Of a stretch of DNA of 15,791 nt, positions 1-7,766 are shown one piece after another (position 1 is the stretch's first letter; each line of letters begins with the position of its first letter). Source of the stretch: Oscillospiraceae bacterium (GTDB lineage Bacteria > Bacillota_A > Clostridia > Oscillospirales > Oscillospiraceae); assembly GCA_017505505.1 (NCBI GenBank), contig JAFVPA010000042.1, positions 1 through 15,791 on the forward strand, in the 5' to 3' direction. The notes beneath the pieces are model-generated. The model was not told where the DNA came from. It was given only the letters and a program-made list of their open reading frames with translations, and did no database searches. The translations under genes and the position numbers were made by a program.

Positions 1-920
1 GGATTGTTGCTATTGGTAAGCATCCCGGTTTCATTCCCTCTAAGCAGTGGATCAAGGTGCAGGAATCCCTGGACAGAAATAAATCCAAGGCATACCGCAA
101 GCCCCGGAATAATGAAGCCCTGTTGACCGGTTTGGTGTATTGCTCCTGCGGCGAAAGGATGTACCCCAAACTGTCCCAGAGGACTACCGCTTCCGGTGAA
201 GTCATTTACACCTATGTGTGTAAGATGAAGGAGCGCAGTAAGCGGGAACGCTGCAACCGCCGTAATGCCAATGGTAATATCTTAGATGCAGCGATCATTG
301 AGCAAATCAAATCTCTGACAGACCATGACAGCAGCTTCATTTCTCAGCTTGCAAAGAGTCGGGAGTTTTACACCGGCAAGCGGGAACAGTACGAGCGGCA
401 GCTGGAGGAACTTCGGGTAGAACATGAGATGAACGAAAAAACCATCAACGGCCTTGTGGATTCTCTGGGCATGGTTGGTGACTCTATTGCCAAGCCTCGT
501 GTTTTGAAGCGCATTGAGGAACTGTCCGAGATGAACCGGGATGTGGAGAAACGTATCCATGAGTTGGAAGGTTTGGTCAATGTCAATTCACTTACCGATG
601 CTGAGTTTGATCTGCTGCGGCAGATGCTGTCCATGTTCCGTACCAGTATCGATGATATGTCCGTCGAGGAAAAGAGGGCAGCAATCAGAACCGTTGTCCG
701 CAAGGTAATCTGGGACGGTGTGAATGCCCATGTGGTGCTGTTCGGAGCTGACGAGGGTGAGATCGAATTCCCCGATATGGAAGATCGAATGGGTAACATG
801 ATTGACGAAAGTAGCGAGGAAGAACCTCTGGAAGCCTTCGGAGATGTCGATTATGAGGAATTTGAAGGCGAAAACCCTGCTGCAGACTCTAAAAGTCCTT
901 GGGGAGAGGGTAGCAAATGA
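1..920. mobile_element. Right end of a skin-like element in sigK
   Basis: Only the last 920 bases of the element are in view. It carries a large serine recombinase gene whose 3' end coincides with the element/sigK boundary. Right of the boundary, sigK coding sequence starts in mid-gene. Known sigK-interrupting elements (skin in Bacillus subtilis and Clostridioides difficile) have this logic, with a recombinase beside a split sigK. The left end and the sigK N-terminal half lie outside the window, so developmental excision is inferred, not seen. Confidence 0.75.
1..920 (+). CDS. Large serine recombinase, C-terminal part (skin/phage type)
   Basis: This is the C-terminal part of a large serine site-specific recombinase, which would integrate and excise the element by cutting at short att cores. 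The reading frame is open from base 3 and enters from the left, so the catalytic resolvase domain is outside the window. Visible are the end of the recombinase domain (HPGFIPSKQW, then VQESLDRN), a zinc-ribbon beginning LLTGLVYCSCGERM with further cysteines in YVCKMK and RERCNRR, and a long charged coiled-coil-like stretch (about bases 370-600). The C-terminal tail is acidic. The methionine codon at 57 is internal to the domain, not a start. The stop TGA (918-920) lies inside the putative attachment core, so the protein end would stay the same after excision if exchange occurs within that core. A role as sigK-rearrangement recombinase (SpoIVCA-like) is inferred from its position. Confidence 0.9.
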   Translation, partial: IVAIGKHPGFIPSKQWIKVQESLDRNKSKAYRKPRNNEALLTGLVYCSCGERMYPKLSQRTTASGEVIYTYVCKMKERSKRERCNRRNANGNILDAAIIEQIKSLTDHDSSFISQLAKSREFYTGKREQYERQLEELRVEHEMNEKTINGLVDSLGMVGDSIAKPRVLKRIEELSEMNRDVEKRIHELEGLVNVNSLTDAEFDLLRQMLSMFRTSIDDMSVEEKRAAIRTVVRKVIWDGVNAHVVLFGADEGEIEFPDMEDRMGNMIDESSEEEPLEAFGDVDYEEFEGENPAADSKSPWGEGSK

Positions 921-921
921 G
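915..921 (+). other. Putative attachment core AAATGAG at element/sigK junction
   Basis: The element ends and sigK coding begins at AAATGAG. It contains AATGA (916-920), which I recall as the 5-base crossover repeat of the Bacillus subtilis skin element. In the sigK frame it reads AAT GAG ATC (Asn-Glu-Ile), the start of the conserved NEILMH motif. In the recombinase frame the same bases supply the TGA stop. The matching copy at the left end is not in the window, so the exact crossover is inferred. Confidence 0.6.
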
Positions 922-1269
922 ATCTTAATGCATTTCCGGGCTCAGCGGAAGAGTGCGCAGGATGTGTCGCTCTCAGACTATATTGAGACCGGAGCGGATG
1001 GGACACCGCTGGAGCTGATGGAGGTAGTAGCGGAGGAGGGCGACCTGCTGGAACAGGTAGCCAGCCGGGAGACGGCCAGGCAGCTTCGCCGGGCGATCGA
1101 TACCTGCCTGACAGAGCAGGAACGGCAGGTGATCGTTCTGCGGTATGGCCTGAACGGCCCGCCAAAACGCCAGCGGGAGGTTGCCGATATCACAGGTATC
1201 AGCCGCAGCTATGTCTCCCGTATCGAGAAGCGGGCGATGGAAAAATTACGGGCGGTGTTGGAGGATTGA
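916..1269 (+). CDS. sigK: Sigma-K C-terminal half (split sigK, spoIIIC-like)
   Basis: This is the C-terminal portion of the mother-cell sporulation sigma factor K, which directs late spore coat and maturation genes. The frame runs NEILMHFRAQRKSAQDVSLSD, then a region-3 segment, then region 4 with RQVIVLRYGL and the HTH signature ISRSYVSRIEKRA near the end. These match sigma-K better than sigma-E: SigK has NEILMHLR, DVSL and SRSYVSRIEKRA, while SigE has a QSYISRLEKR-type ending. Regions 1-2 are missing: upstream of 916 the same frame only continues out of phase through the recombinase gene and does not resemble a sigma factor. The half-gene has no start of its own and would become functional only after the element is excised and joined to the N-terminal half. 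A dead remnant is possible, but the reading frame is intact. Confidence 0.88.
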   Translation, partial: NEILMHFRAQRKSAQDVSLSDYIETGADGTPLELMEVVAEEGDLLEQVASRETARQLRRAIDTCLTEQERQVIVLRYGLNGPPKRQREVADITGISRSYVSRIEKRAMEKLRAVLED

Positions 1270-1311
1270 GGACAGTCACCCCAATTGCGATGGCGTTCTC
1301 CGTGTGATTTG

Positions 1312-1320
1312 TGCTATGCT
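1312..1320 (+). promoter_or_regulatory. Possible extended -10 promoter of the polysaccharide operon
   Basis: TGCTATGCT resembles an extended -10 element (TGnTATAAT) and lies 34 bases upstream of the flippase start, in the 84-base gap after sigK. No convincing -35 is present at 16-18 bases. TTGCGA at 1285-1290 is too far away (24-base spacer). No terminator is seen after sigK, so read-through from sigK is also possible. Confidence 0.25.
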
Positions 1321-1353
1321 GTTCGGTAACGGATCACAAGGGGAGGGGTATGC

Positions 1354-2637
1354 ATGGACGGAAGAAAGGGGTTTCGCGGTAATATTATACTGGCCTTTGC
1401 GGTAAAGGGCGGCTCTGTTCTGACGGGATTTCTCACTGCACGGGTTATCTTGGATTTCTTTGGTAACCAGACGGTGCTTGGAATCTGGTATACGGTGGTA
1501 TCGGCGCTGCTACTGCTGCTGAATTTTGACCTGGGACTGGGCAATGGTCTGCGCCAACGGCTGACCCGGGAGTTGGCTCGGGGAGACCGCGAGGCGGCCG
1601 GAAGAAGTCTGTCCGCAGGGCTGCTGGCCTATGGAGCCATGACCGTTCTGCTGGCATTGCTGGGAAGTCTGATATTTCCGGTCCTGAACTGGGGCCGGCT
1701 TTCCGGTTCGGCGGTTTCGCCCCAGGCTCTGGCATTGTCGGCAGTCTTCCTGTTTCTGGGGATATTGCTGCGCTTTTTCCTGTTAAGTGTGGCGGCAGTT
1801 CTGAACGCCATGCAAATGACTTCTGTGAACAATTTACTGGCCCTGTGCGGCAGCTTCCTGCAGCTCTTGTTCCTGTCCTGTGTAAAACCCCGGGACGCGG
1901 AACAGGGGCTGATTTGGCTGTCTGCCGGATATGCTCTGCTGACCAATCTCCCGGCCATGGCAATGGGGATGTTTCTCTGCATTTCCAAGAGGCCTGTTTG
2001 CTGTCCGGCTTTCCGAAGCGCGGATATGGCCTGTCTGCGGATGATGCTTGGCACGGGGGTGTCCTTTTTTGTGTGCCAAATGGCCTATATGGTGCTGATG
2101 AATACCAATGAGATGTTGATCTCCATGTTTTTTGGACCACAATATACCACGGAATATACCTTTTATTATAAGCTGGCCACGCTAAGCTCTATGGTGGCCG
2201 CCCCGGCTCTGACACCGGTCTGGTCTGCGGTGGCCGGAGCCAAGGCGAAGGGAGAGAGGCTGTGGGTGCGGTCCCTGTATCCGAAGCTAAAGTTGGCTGG
2301 TGGTGCGGCGGTACTGGGGCAGTTTGCCTTTGTGCTGATCCAGCAGCCGGTGATGGATCTCTGGTTGGGTGGTTTCCCGGTGGATCATGTCACAGCCTTG
2401 GTTTTCGCCGGCTTTGGGGGTGCCTTTACCTATGGGATGGTATTGTCTACCCTGGTCAGCGGTCTGGGACGATTGAGACTGCAGATGGTTTGCTACAGTA
2501 CAGGTGCGCTTCTCAAACTGCTGCTGGTGCCGCATATGAGCCACTGGCGGCAGGTGGTGCTGTACAATGGGCTGGTGCTGGTATTCTATTGTGTTTGGCA
2601 GCAGCGAGACCTGGATCGCTGCTTCCGGGAAAGCTAA
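1354..2637 (+). CDS. Wzx-like polysaccharide flippase
   Basis: A 427-residue integral membrane protein of the MATE/MOP polysaccharide-exporter type. It would flip lipid-linked repeat units across the cytoplasmic membrane for assembly outside. About 12 hydrophobic segments are visible, starting with NIILAFAVKGGSVLTGFLTA, which resembles the first helix of Wzx and oligosaccharide flippases. Next come FDLGLGNGLRQRLTRELARG, a typical loop-1 motif of this family, and a central NTNEMLISMFFG segment. Length is normal for the family. The ATG at 1354 follows an AAGGGGAGGGG Shine-Dalgarno. It is first in the cluster and separated from the next gene by 73 bases, unlike the overlapping genes that follow. 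The substrate cannot be read from the sequence. Confidence 0.85.
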   Translation: MDGRKGFRGNIILAFAVKGGSVLTGFLTARVILDFFGNQTVLGIWYTVVSALLLLLNFDLGLGNGLRQRLTRELARGDREAAGRSLSAGLLAYGAMTVLLALLGSLIFPVLNWGRLSGSAVSPQALALSAVFLFLGILLRFFLLSVAAVLNAMQMTSVNNLLALCGSFLQLLFLSCVKPRDAEQGLIWLSAGYALLTNLPAMAMGMFLCISKRPVCCPAFRSADMACLRMMLGTGVSFFVCQMAYMVLMNTNEMLISMFFGPQYTTEYTFYYKLATLSSMVAAPALTPVWSAVAGAKAKGERLWVRSLYPKLKLAGGAAVLGQFAFVLIQQPVMDLWLGGFPVDHVTALVFAGFGGAFTYGMVLSTLVSGLGRLRLQMVCYSTGALLKLLLVPHMSHWRQVVLYNGLVLVFYCVWQQRDLDRCFRES

Positions 2638-2671
2638 TCCATTTGAGATAGCGGTTTGGACCTGAAAAAAA

Positions 2672-2677
2672 TATAAT
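2672..2677 (+). promoter_or_regulatory. TATAAT in the only large gap of the operon
   Basis: A perfect TATAAT sits in a short A/T-rich island of the 73-base gap between the flippase and GT2 genes. The best -35-like sequence, TTGAGA at 2643-2648, is 23 bases upstream, too far for a standard promoter. It may be a weak internal promoter. No terminator hairpin is seen in the gap. Confidence 0.22.
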
Positions 2678-2710
2678 AATTGCAAACATGACAGGCGGGA
2701 GGGACAGTCT

Positions 2711-3484
2711 GTGGCTTTGCGGGACAGACCGCTGGTATCGGTATTGATGCCGGCTTACAACGGAGAAAAATACATAGAAGAGGCAGTCCGATCTGTTCTG
2801 GCCCAGAGCTTGTATGATTTTGAACTGGTCCTTATTGATGATTGCTCTCAGGACCGCACATGGGAACTTGCTGCAAAACTGGCCCGGGAGGACGAACGTA
2901 TCCGTCTGTATCGCAATGGATGTAATCTTGGTCCCGCCAGGACCCGGAATCGGGGACTGGATCTGTGCAGGGGAGATTATGTGGCGCTGCTGGACTGTGA
3001 TGATGTATGGCACCCGGAGAAGCTGGAAAAGCAGGTAGCCCTGGCCCGGGAAACCGAAGCGGATATCGTCTATTGCGGCTATGCGATCGTGGACAGAGAT
3101 GGACGGAAGTGTTGCCGGGATTTTGCGGTACCGGAATCGACGGACGTGGAATCGACGCTGGTAAAAAGCGTGATCAGCTGTTCCACGGCCCTGCTGGGAA
3201 AGCGGGTGACGAAGCACTACCGGTTTCCGGTGGATTATTACCATGAGGATCTGGCCTTGTGGCTGTTGCTTTTGGAGAATGGCATGAAGGCGGTGGGAAC
3301 ACCGGAGATCCTGGCCCGGTACCGTATTCACCCGGATTCCCGGGCCTGTGAAAAGCTGAAGGTTGCCCGGCGGCGCTGGCGGCTTTACCGCTCCATGTTA
3401 GGCTTACCGGTAGGAAAAAGCACCTATTACTTCCTTCAATATGCCCGGGAGGGAGTCCGAAAGTACCGGAGGTGTATGGAGTGA
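2711..3484 (+). CDS. Family 2 glycosyltransferase (GT-A fold)
   Basis: An inverting GT2 glycosyltransferase of 257 residues that adds a sugar from a nucleotide-sugar donor to the growing lipid-linked glycan on the cytoplasmic face. The N-terminus has the classic VSVLMPAYNGEKYIEEAVRS opening, followed by LVLIDDCSQD. The metal-binding DxD-type motif is in ALLDCDDVWHPEKL, near residue 95. The later EDLALWLLLLENG segment corresponds to the usual catalytic ED motif. The start is a GTG at 2711 with a GGGAGGG Shine-Dalgarno about 7 bases upstream. Its stop overlaps the GTG start of the LicD gene. Donor and acceptor sugars are unknown. Confidence 0.9.
   Translation: MALRDRPLVSVLMPAYNGEKYIEEAVRSVLAQSLYDFELVLIDDCSQDRTWELAAKLAREDERIRLYRNGCNLGPARTRNRGLDLCRGDYVALLDCDDVWHPEKLEKQVALARETEADIVYCGYAIVDRDGRKCCRDFAVPESTDVESTLVKSVISCSTALLGKRVTKHYRFPVDYYHEDLALWLLLLENGMKAVGTPEILARYRIHPDSRACEKLKVARRRWRLYRSMLGLPVGKSTYYFLQYAREGVRKYRRCME
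3468..3472 (+). promoter_or_regulatory. Shine-Dalgarno that fixes the LicD start at 3481
   Basis: GGAGG lies 8 bases before the GTG at 3481, which overlaps the GT2 stop as GTGA. The earlier in-frame GTG at 3472 shares a base with this site, so ribosomes could not use both. Confidence 0.7.
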
Positions 3485-4299
3485 ATGACCAGTTAACGCA
3501 CATGCTTTTGGAAATGCTGGCCTGGTTCCATGGATTTTGTGCAGAGAACGGCCTGCGTTACTATGCGCTGGGCGGGACCATGCTGGGGGCTGTCCGGCAT
3601 CAGGGGTTTATCCCCTGGGACGATGATATTGATGTGGGGATGCCCCGAACGGACTATATCCGACTGGAAGCACTCCTGAAACAGCAACCTCATGCCCGTT
3701 ACCGTCTGGAAACGCCCGGTTCTGCTGCGGCGGACTTCTTCTATCCCTTTGCCAAACTCTATGACACCCGGACGACCTTGGTAGAGAATACCCGGTATAA
3801 GATCCGGCGGGGTATTTACCTGGACATTTTTCCCCTGGATGGGGCCGGGGCGTCAGAACAGGAGGCCCGGAACCGTTTCAGGGTGGTGAAGCGGAGAAGA
3901 AAGCTGCTTCTGGCCATGACCACGGGGATACGCCCTGGCCGAAGCTTTGATAAGAACCTGGCGGTCTGGATCCTTCGGTGGGTACCGGATTGGCTGGTGG
4001 AGAGAAAGAAGCTGCTGCGTTCCATCGATGCCATCAGTGCAAGCCTGCCATTTGACGGAAGCCCTTGGGTGGGCAATATGATGGGGGCCTGGATGGAGCG
4101 GGAGCTGATGCCCCGGGAGATTTTGGGGACGCCGACATATTACCGCTTTGAAACCTTGACCATTTACGGCCCCGAGGACGCGAATGGATATCTGACGGCC
4201 CTGTATGGAAACTGGCGGAAGCTTCCCCCGCCGGAGCAGCGGAAATCCCGGCATGACTATATTTTTATGGACCTGGAACGGTCCTGGCTGGAATTATGA
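3481..4299 (+). CDS. LicD-family phosphotransferase
   Basis: A 272-residue LicD-family protein. LicD enzymes transfer a phospho-alcohol (classically phosphocholine from CDP-choline) to cell-surface glycans and belong to the nucleotidyltransferase fold. The signature is clear: GGTMLGAVRHQGF at residues 31-43 and WDDDIDVGMPRTDY at 46-59, whose aspartates are the expected metal ligands. The downstream YLDIFPLDG is also typical. The start is chosen at GTG 3481 from its Shine-Dalgarno and the 4-base overlap with the GT2 gene. No licA, licB or licC homologue is in the window, but tagD is the last gene of the same operon. CDP-glycerol is therefore a plausible donor. That substrate assignment is inference. 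Confidence 0.88.
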   Translation: MNDQLTHMLLEMLAWFHGFCAENGLRYYALGGTMLGAVRHQGFIPWDDDIDVGMPRTDYIRLEALLKQQPHARYRLETPGSAAADFFYPFAKLYDTRTTLVENTRYKIRRGIYLDIFPLDGAGASEQEARNRFRVVKRRRKLLLAMTTGIRPGRSFDKNLAVWILRWVPDWLVERKKLLRSIDAISASLPFDGSPWVGNMMGAWMERELMPREILGTPTYYRFETLTIYGPEDANGYLTALYGNWRKLPPPEQRKSRHDYIFMDLERSWLEL

Positions 4300-5516
4300 A
4301 AGTTTTGATCATCAGTCACAACGCCTTGGGGGATGGCACCAATATGGGGCAGACCCTTCAGGCCTGGTTTCAGGACTTTTCCCCGGAGGAACTGGCCCAG
4401 TTTTATATCCGGGGAATTGCACCCGGGGATGGTACGGTCTGCCGGAAGCATTACCGCTTTACCGATGTGGATGCGCTGCGCTCTCTGGTTGGACGGAGAC
4501 GGAAGCAGGTGGAGAACAGTACAGCGGCAAAGGCCGCCTACCGTTATGGCCGGAAACGGACAGCCCTGAGTTACCTGCTGCGGGATACACTCTGGAAGAA
4601 CTGCCGGTGGAACGGCTCGGAATTCTGGGGGTGGGCAGAAGCATTTGCGCCGGATGTGGTGTTTCTGGCCTCGGGGGATCATGGCTTCCTGTATGATGTG
4701 GCGGCGGAAATTGCCGCCCGTTTGGACAAGCCCTTGGTGGCAGCCTGTGTGGACGATTTTTACCTGTATGACCGCTGGGATGGGGAGTGGCTGGGAGCAT
4801 TTTCCCGCCGCCGTTTTTGGCGATCAGTACAAGGGGCAATGGACCGGGCCGAAGCCATTTTTACCATTTGTCCCGCCATGGCCGGAGAATATGATGCGTT
4901 GTTTGGAAAGAAATGCCGGGTGTTGTATACCCCGGCGGATCCCCGGCAAGAGGCCCCGGAAGACTGTACCGGGGATATTATCTATCTTGGCAATGTCAGC
5001 CTGAAACGGAACGAGCAGCTGGCGCAGATAGGCAGGGCTTTGCAAAAGCTGGATATCCCCGGTGGACCCAAAGTTCTCCATGTCTACTCAGGCGAACAGG
5101 ATCCACAGATGCTTCAAGGGCTTACCCCGGAAAATGGCATCAGTTTCCACGGGGCTGTGGACCGGGAACAGGCCCGGGCGCTTTTGCGGGGCGCGCTGGC
5201 GGCGGTCCATGTGGAGTCCTTTGACGCGAAGTTACGCAGCCGTCTTCGCTTTTCCATTTCCACAAAAATCCCTCAGATTTTGGCGGAAGGGCCTTGTCTG
5301 ATCGCCTACGGTCCGGAGGGAATCGCGTCTATGGACTATCTGAAAGAAAACGGCGGAGCTTTCACCATTACGGACCCGGCAGAGCTGGAAGATAAACTGG
5401 GACAAATTTTGTCCGATACCGCCCTGCGCCGGGAGATCCGGGGTCGGGGGCGGCTTGTGGCAGAGCAAAACCACCGCCCCGGTGCCCTGCGGCGGTATTT
5501 GGAAGAACTGTTATGA
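4296..5516 (+). CDS. GT-B-type glycosyltransferase, divergent
   Basis: A 406-residue soluble protein, probably a glycosyltransferase of the GT-B fold. It opens MKVLIISHNALGDGTNMGQTL, a Rossmann-type start with a glycine-rich loop. The middle has DVVFLASGDHGF and PLVAACVDDFYLYDRWDG, as in family-4-like enzymes acting on envelope glycans. The C-terminal half contains a nucleotide-binding-like region (IIYLGNVSLKRNEQL, HVYSGEQDP, then STKIPQILAEGPCLIAYGPEG). It lacks a textbook EX7E motif, so family placement is uncertain. The ATG overlaps the LicD stop by four bases (ATGA), and its own stop overlaps the next start in the same way. Substrate unknown. Confidence 0.72.
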   Translation: MKVLIISHNALGDGTNMGQTLQAWFQDFSPEELAQFYIRGIAPGDGTVCRKHYRFTDVDALRSLVGRRRKQVENSTAAKAAYRYGRKRTALSYLLRDTLWKNCRWNGSEFWGWAEAFAPDVVFLASGDHGFLYDVAAEIAARLDKPLVAACVDDFYLYDRWDGEWLGAFSRRRFWRSVQGAMDRAEAIFTICPAMAGEYDALFGKKCRVLYTPADPRQEAPEDCTGDIIYLGNVSLKRNEQLAQIGRALQKLDIPGGPKVLHVYSGEQDPQMLQGLTPENGISFHGAVDREQARALLRGALAAVHVESFDAKLRSRLRFSISTKIPQILAEGPCLIAYGPEGIASMDYLKENGGAFTITDPAELEDKLGQILSDTALRREIRGRGRLVAEQNHRPGALRRYLEELL

Positions 5517-6679
5517 AAATCGTACAAATCAACTGTGTATACGGTGACGGAAGCACCGGTGTGCTGGTCAGACAGCTGCACCAATACCTGCAAAGCAGGG
5601 GCTGGGAATCTCTGGTCCTATATGGCCGGGGTGCAGACACGGCAGAGGTGGGCGTGCTTCGGACAGGCCCGGAGTGGTATGGAAAGGGGAACGCCCTTGT
5701 CTCCCGGTTCACCGGACTGCCCTATGGCGGCTGTCTGCTGGCTACGGAAAAGCTGCTCCGCATTTTAGAGGGGGAACGGCCGGATGTGGTGCATCTGCAC
5801 TGTGTCAATGGAAATTTTGTCAATGTGTACCGTATAGCCAACTGGCTGAAGAAAAAGAAGATCCGTACCGTCGTGACCCTTCACGCGGAATTTCTGTTCA
5901 CCGGGGCCTGCGCCCATTCGCTGGATTGTGAAGGCTGGAAAACGGGCTGCGGAGCGTGTCCGCGATTTCCTTACGATACAGCCCGGGCTTACCGGAACAT
6001 GGCGGAGGCTTTCCGGGGATTTGGCGATGGGGTGACCGTGGTATCTCCCTCGCCCTGGCTGCGCCGCCGGGCGGAGCTGGCCCCGATCCTCCGGGAGGGA
6101 CGGCATCGCACCATTTTTAATGGCGTGGATACCGGGATTTTTTGGGATACGCCGTGCGGGAAAAGCGGAGATGGGAAAATCATCTTCCACGCCACGGCCC
6201 TGTTCCGGGATGACCCGGAGCATTTGAAGGGCGGCTGGTATGTGCTGGAATTGGCCCGGAGGATGCGGGGGCAGCCTGTCCGTTTCCTGGTGGCGGGAAA
6301 GCATAAAATCCGTGGAGAAATTCCCGAAAATGTAACTTTGCTGGGAGAAATCCGGGATGCCGGGAAACTTGCGCAGCTGTATTGCGCCGCCGATGTGACG
6401 CTGCTTACCAGCCGCCGGGAGACCTTCTCCATGGTCTGTGCGGAAAGCCTTTGCTGTGGTACGCCGGTGGTGGGATTTGAAGCCGGGGGACCGGAAAGCA
6501 TTGCGCCTCCCGTATACAGCCGTTTCGTCCCCTGGGGAAATCTGGATGCCCTGCAGGCAGCTGTGGAGGAAGAACTGACCACGACCCGTGACCGGGCGGA
6601 TATCTCCCGGAAAAGCGGAGCGGCCTACAGTTTGGAAAAGATGCTCCGGGCCTACGAACAGGTCTATCTGGGAGGGTGA
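5513..6679 (+). CDS. Family 4 glycosyltransferase
   Basis: A 388-residue retaining GT4 glycosyltransferase. The N-terminal domain starts MKIVQINCVYGDGSTGVLVRQ, the glycine-rich acceptor-side loop of this family, followed by DVVHLHCVNGNFVNVYRIANW. The linker has the typical TVVSPSPWLRRRA and TIFNGVDTGIF segments. The C-terminal donor domain carries the EX7E hallmark in ETFSMVCAE, then SLCCGTPVVGFEAGGPESI. A cysteine-rich insertion (CAHSLDCEGWKTGCGACPRF, about residues 130-149) is common in WcaC/colanic-acid-type members and may bind a metal. Translation is coupled to the previous gene by an ATGA overlap. The sugar added is unknown. Confidence 0.9.
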   Translation: MKIVQINCVYGDGSTGVLVRQLHQYLQSRGWESLVLYGRGADTAEVGVLRTGPEWYGKGNALVSRFTGLPYGGCLLATEKLLRILEGERPDVVHLHCVNGNFVNVYRIANWLKKKKIRTVVTLHAEFLFTGACAHSLDCEGWKTGCGACPRFPYDTARAYRNMAEAFRGFGDGVTVVSPSPWLRRRAELAPILREGRHRTIFNGVDTGIFWDTPCGKSGDGKIIFHATALFRDDPEHLKGGWYVLELARRMRGQPVRFLVAGKHKIRGEIPENVTLLGEIRDAGKLAQLYCAADVTLLTSRRETFSMVCAESLCCGTPVVGFEAGGPESIAPPVYSRFVPWGNLDALQAAVEEELTTTRDRADISRKSGAAYSLEKMLRAYEQVYLGG

Positions 6680-6683
6680 GCCG

Positions 6684-7766
6684 ATGGGTGTATATCTTGC
6701 CGTCACGGTTTTTCTTATCCTGTTTTATTCTGCTCTGCGCCGGATGAGGGCGCCTGTGGAGAAGAAGGCTCTGGTTTATTCCCTGACAGTGGCTGTAGTA
6801 TTGGCACTGCTGCTGGGTCTGCGGCATCCGTCCATGGGTGTAGATCTGGGGTATGGACGCAGCATCGGTTACCTGGTTTCCTTTTCTCAACTGTCGGCAA
6901 TGTCTTGGAAAGAGATTTTTGTATTGGGTTCTTTTCAGAATTACGAGCGGGGGTATATCCTGCTGAATAAGCTTCTGGGCAGCATCAGCCAGCGGGAACA
7001 ATGTCTGCTGCTTGGCTGCGGCCTGCTGTCTCTGGTGCCCATCGGAGCTGCTGTTGGGCGGTACAGCGCCAATTGCCGTACTTCCTTCCTGCTCTGTTTG
7101 GGACTTCCTGCTTTCTTCATCTGTTTCTCAGGCCTGCGGCAGGGAATTGCGCTGGGCATCAGCTTTTATGCCTACCGGTTTGTCCGGGAACGGCGGTTTT
7201 GGCCCTTTTTGGGGACAGTGCTGCTGGCCTGCCTGTTTCACAGTACGGCGGTGGTTTCTCTGTTGGTGTACCCGGCCTGCCGGGTGCTTCCGGACCGGGC
7301 GGCCCGGTGGGCTTCTCTGGGAGTGCTGCCTATGCTGTTTGCCTTCCGCAGTGAGATCTGGAATGCCATTGTCCGTATCACCGGGAGAAGTATCCCGGCG
7401 GTCCACAACGGCTCGGTGGCGCTGATGCTGCTGTTTTGTGCCATCTATGTGTATATGGTGCTGTTTTCCAAGAGTACAAGACAGTTGGAAGGGCTGGTCA
7501 ATATTCAATATCTGGCCTGCTGCGCCTTGATTTTTGCAGAGGTCAGCAATGTGGCCCAGCGGGTGGGGTATTATTTCATGCCGTACCTGATGGTATCCCT
7601 GCCGGAAGTGCTGGGGGAAATCCGGAAAAGACGGGGCGTGTTTGAATATTCTTTACACTGGCTTGCCGTTTGCGGCGGCTTTTTGCTGTTCGGAGCCTAC
7701 CAGCTTCGGACGAACGCCTGGGCCATGGCCTGGCCGTATCGATTTTTCTGGGAGGGGATACCTTGA
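6684..7766 (+). CDS. EpsG/Wzy-like polysaccharide polymerase
   Basis: A 360-residue multi-pass membrane protein of the EpsG/Wzy type, which links lipid-borne repeat units into a polymer on the outer face of the membrane. Hydrophobic segments begin at MGVYLAVTVFLILFYSAL. Family-like features are GLRHPSMGVDLGYGRS followed by YERGYILLNKLLGS, then FSGLRQGIALGISFYAYRF, then CLFHSTAVVSL; the loop Arg and His residues are typical of EpsG. The ATG at 6684 is chosen because GGGAGGGTGA lies about 4-8 bases upstream and the preceding gene stops at 6679. Reading further upstream would overlap the GT4 gene by about 90 bases. The stop overlaps the TTG start of the next gene. Confidence 0.85.
   Translation: MGVYLAVTVFLILFYSALRRMRAPVEKKALVYSLTVAVVLALLLGLRHPSMGVDLGYGRSIGYLVSFSQLSAMSWKEIFVLGSFQNYERGYILLNKLLGSISQREQCLLLGCGLLSLVPIGAAVGRYSANCRTSFLLCLGLPAFFICFSGLRQGIALGISFYAYRFVRERRFWPFLGTVLLACLFHSTAVVSLLVYPACRVLPDRAARWASLGVLPMLFAFRSEIWNAIVRITGRSIPAVHNGSVALMLLFCAIYVYMVLFSKSTRQLEGLVNIQYLACCALIFAEVSNVAQRVGYYFMPYLMVSLPEVLGEIRKRRGVFEYSLHWLAVCGGFLLFGAYQLRTNAWAMAWPYRFFWEGIP

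Noticed and set aside
802..915. Extension of the sigK frame upstream into the recombinase gene, with an ATG at 802
   Set aside because: The upstream residues do not resemble sigma region 2 and overlap a well-supported recombinase C-terminus in another frame. The homology begins only at Asn-Glu-Ile (916).
2513..3331. 272-residue minus-strand frame opposite the flippase and GT2 genes
   Set aside because: Rich in Pro, Gln and His with no recognisable domain; it is the antisense shadow of strongly supported genes.
3472..3480. GTG at 3472 as the LicD start
   Set aside because: It overlaps the GGAGG site, which is correctly spaced only for the GTG at 3481.
5765..6706. 313-residue minus-strand frame opposite the GT4 gene
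   Set aside because: The plus-strand GT4 has EX7E and other family motifs; the reverse frame has none and is a shadow of GC-rich coding.
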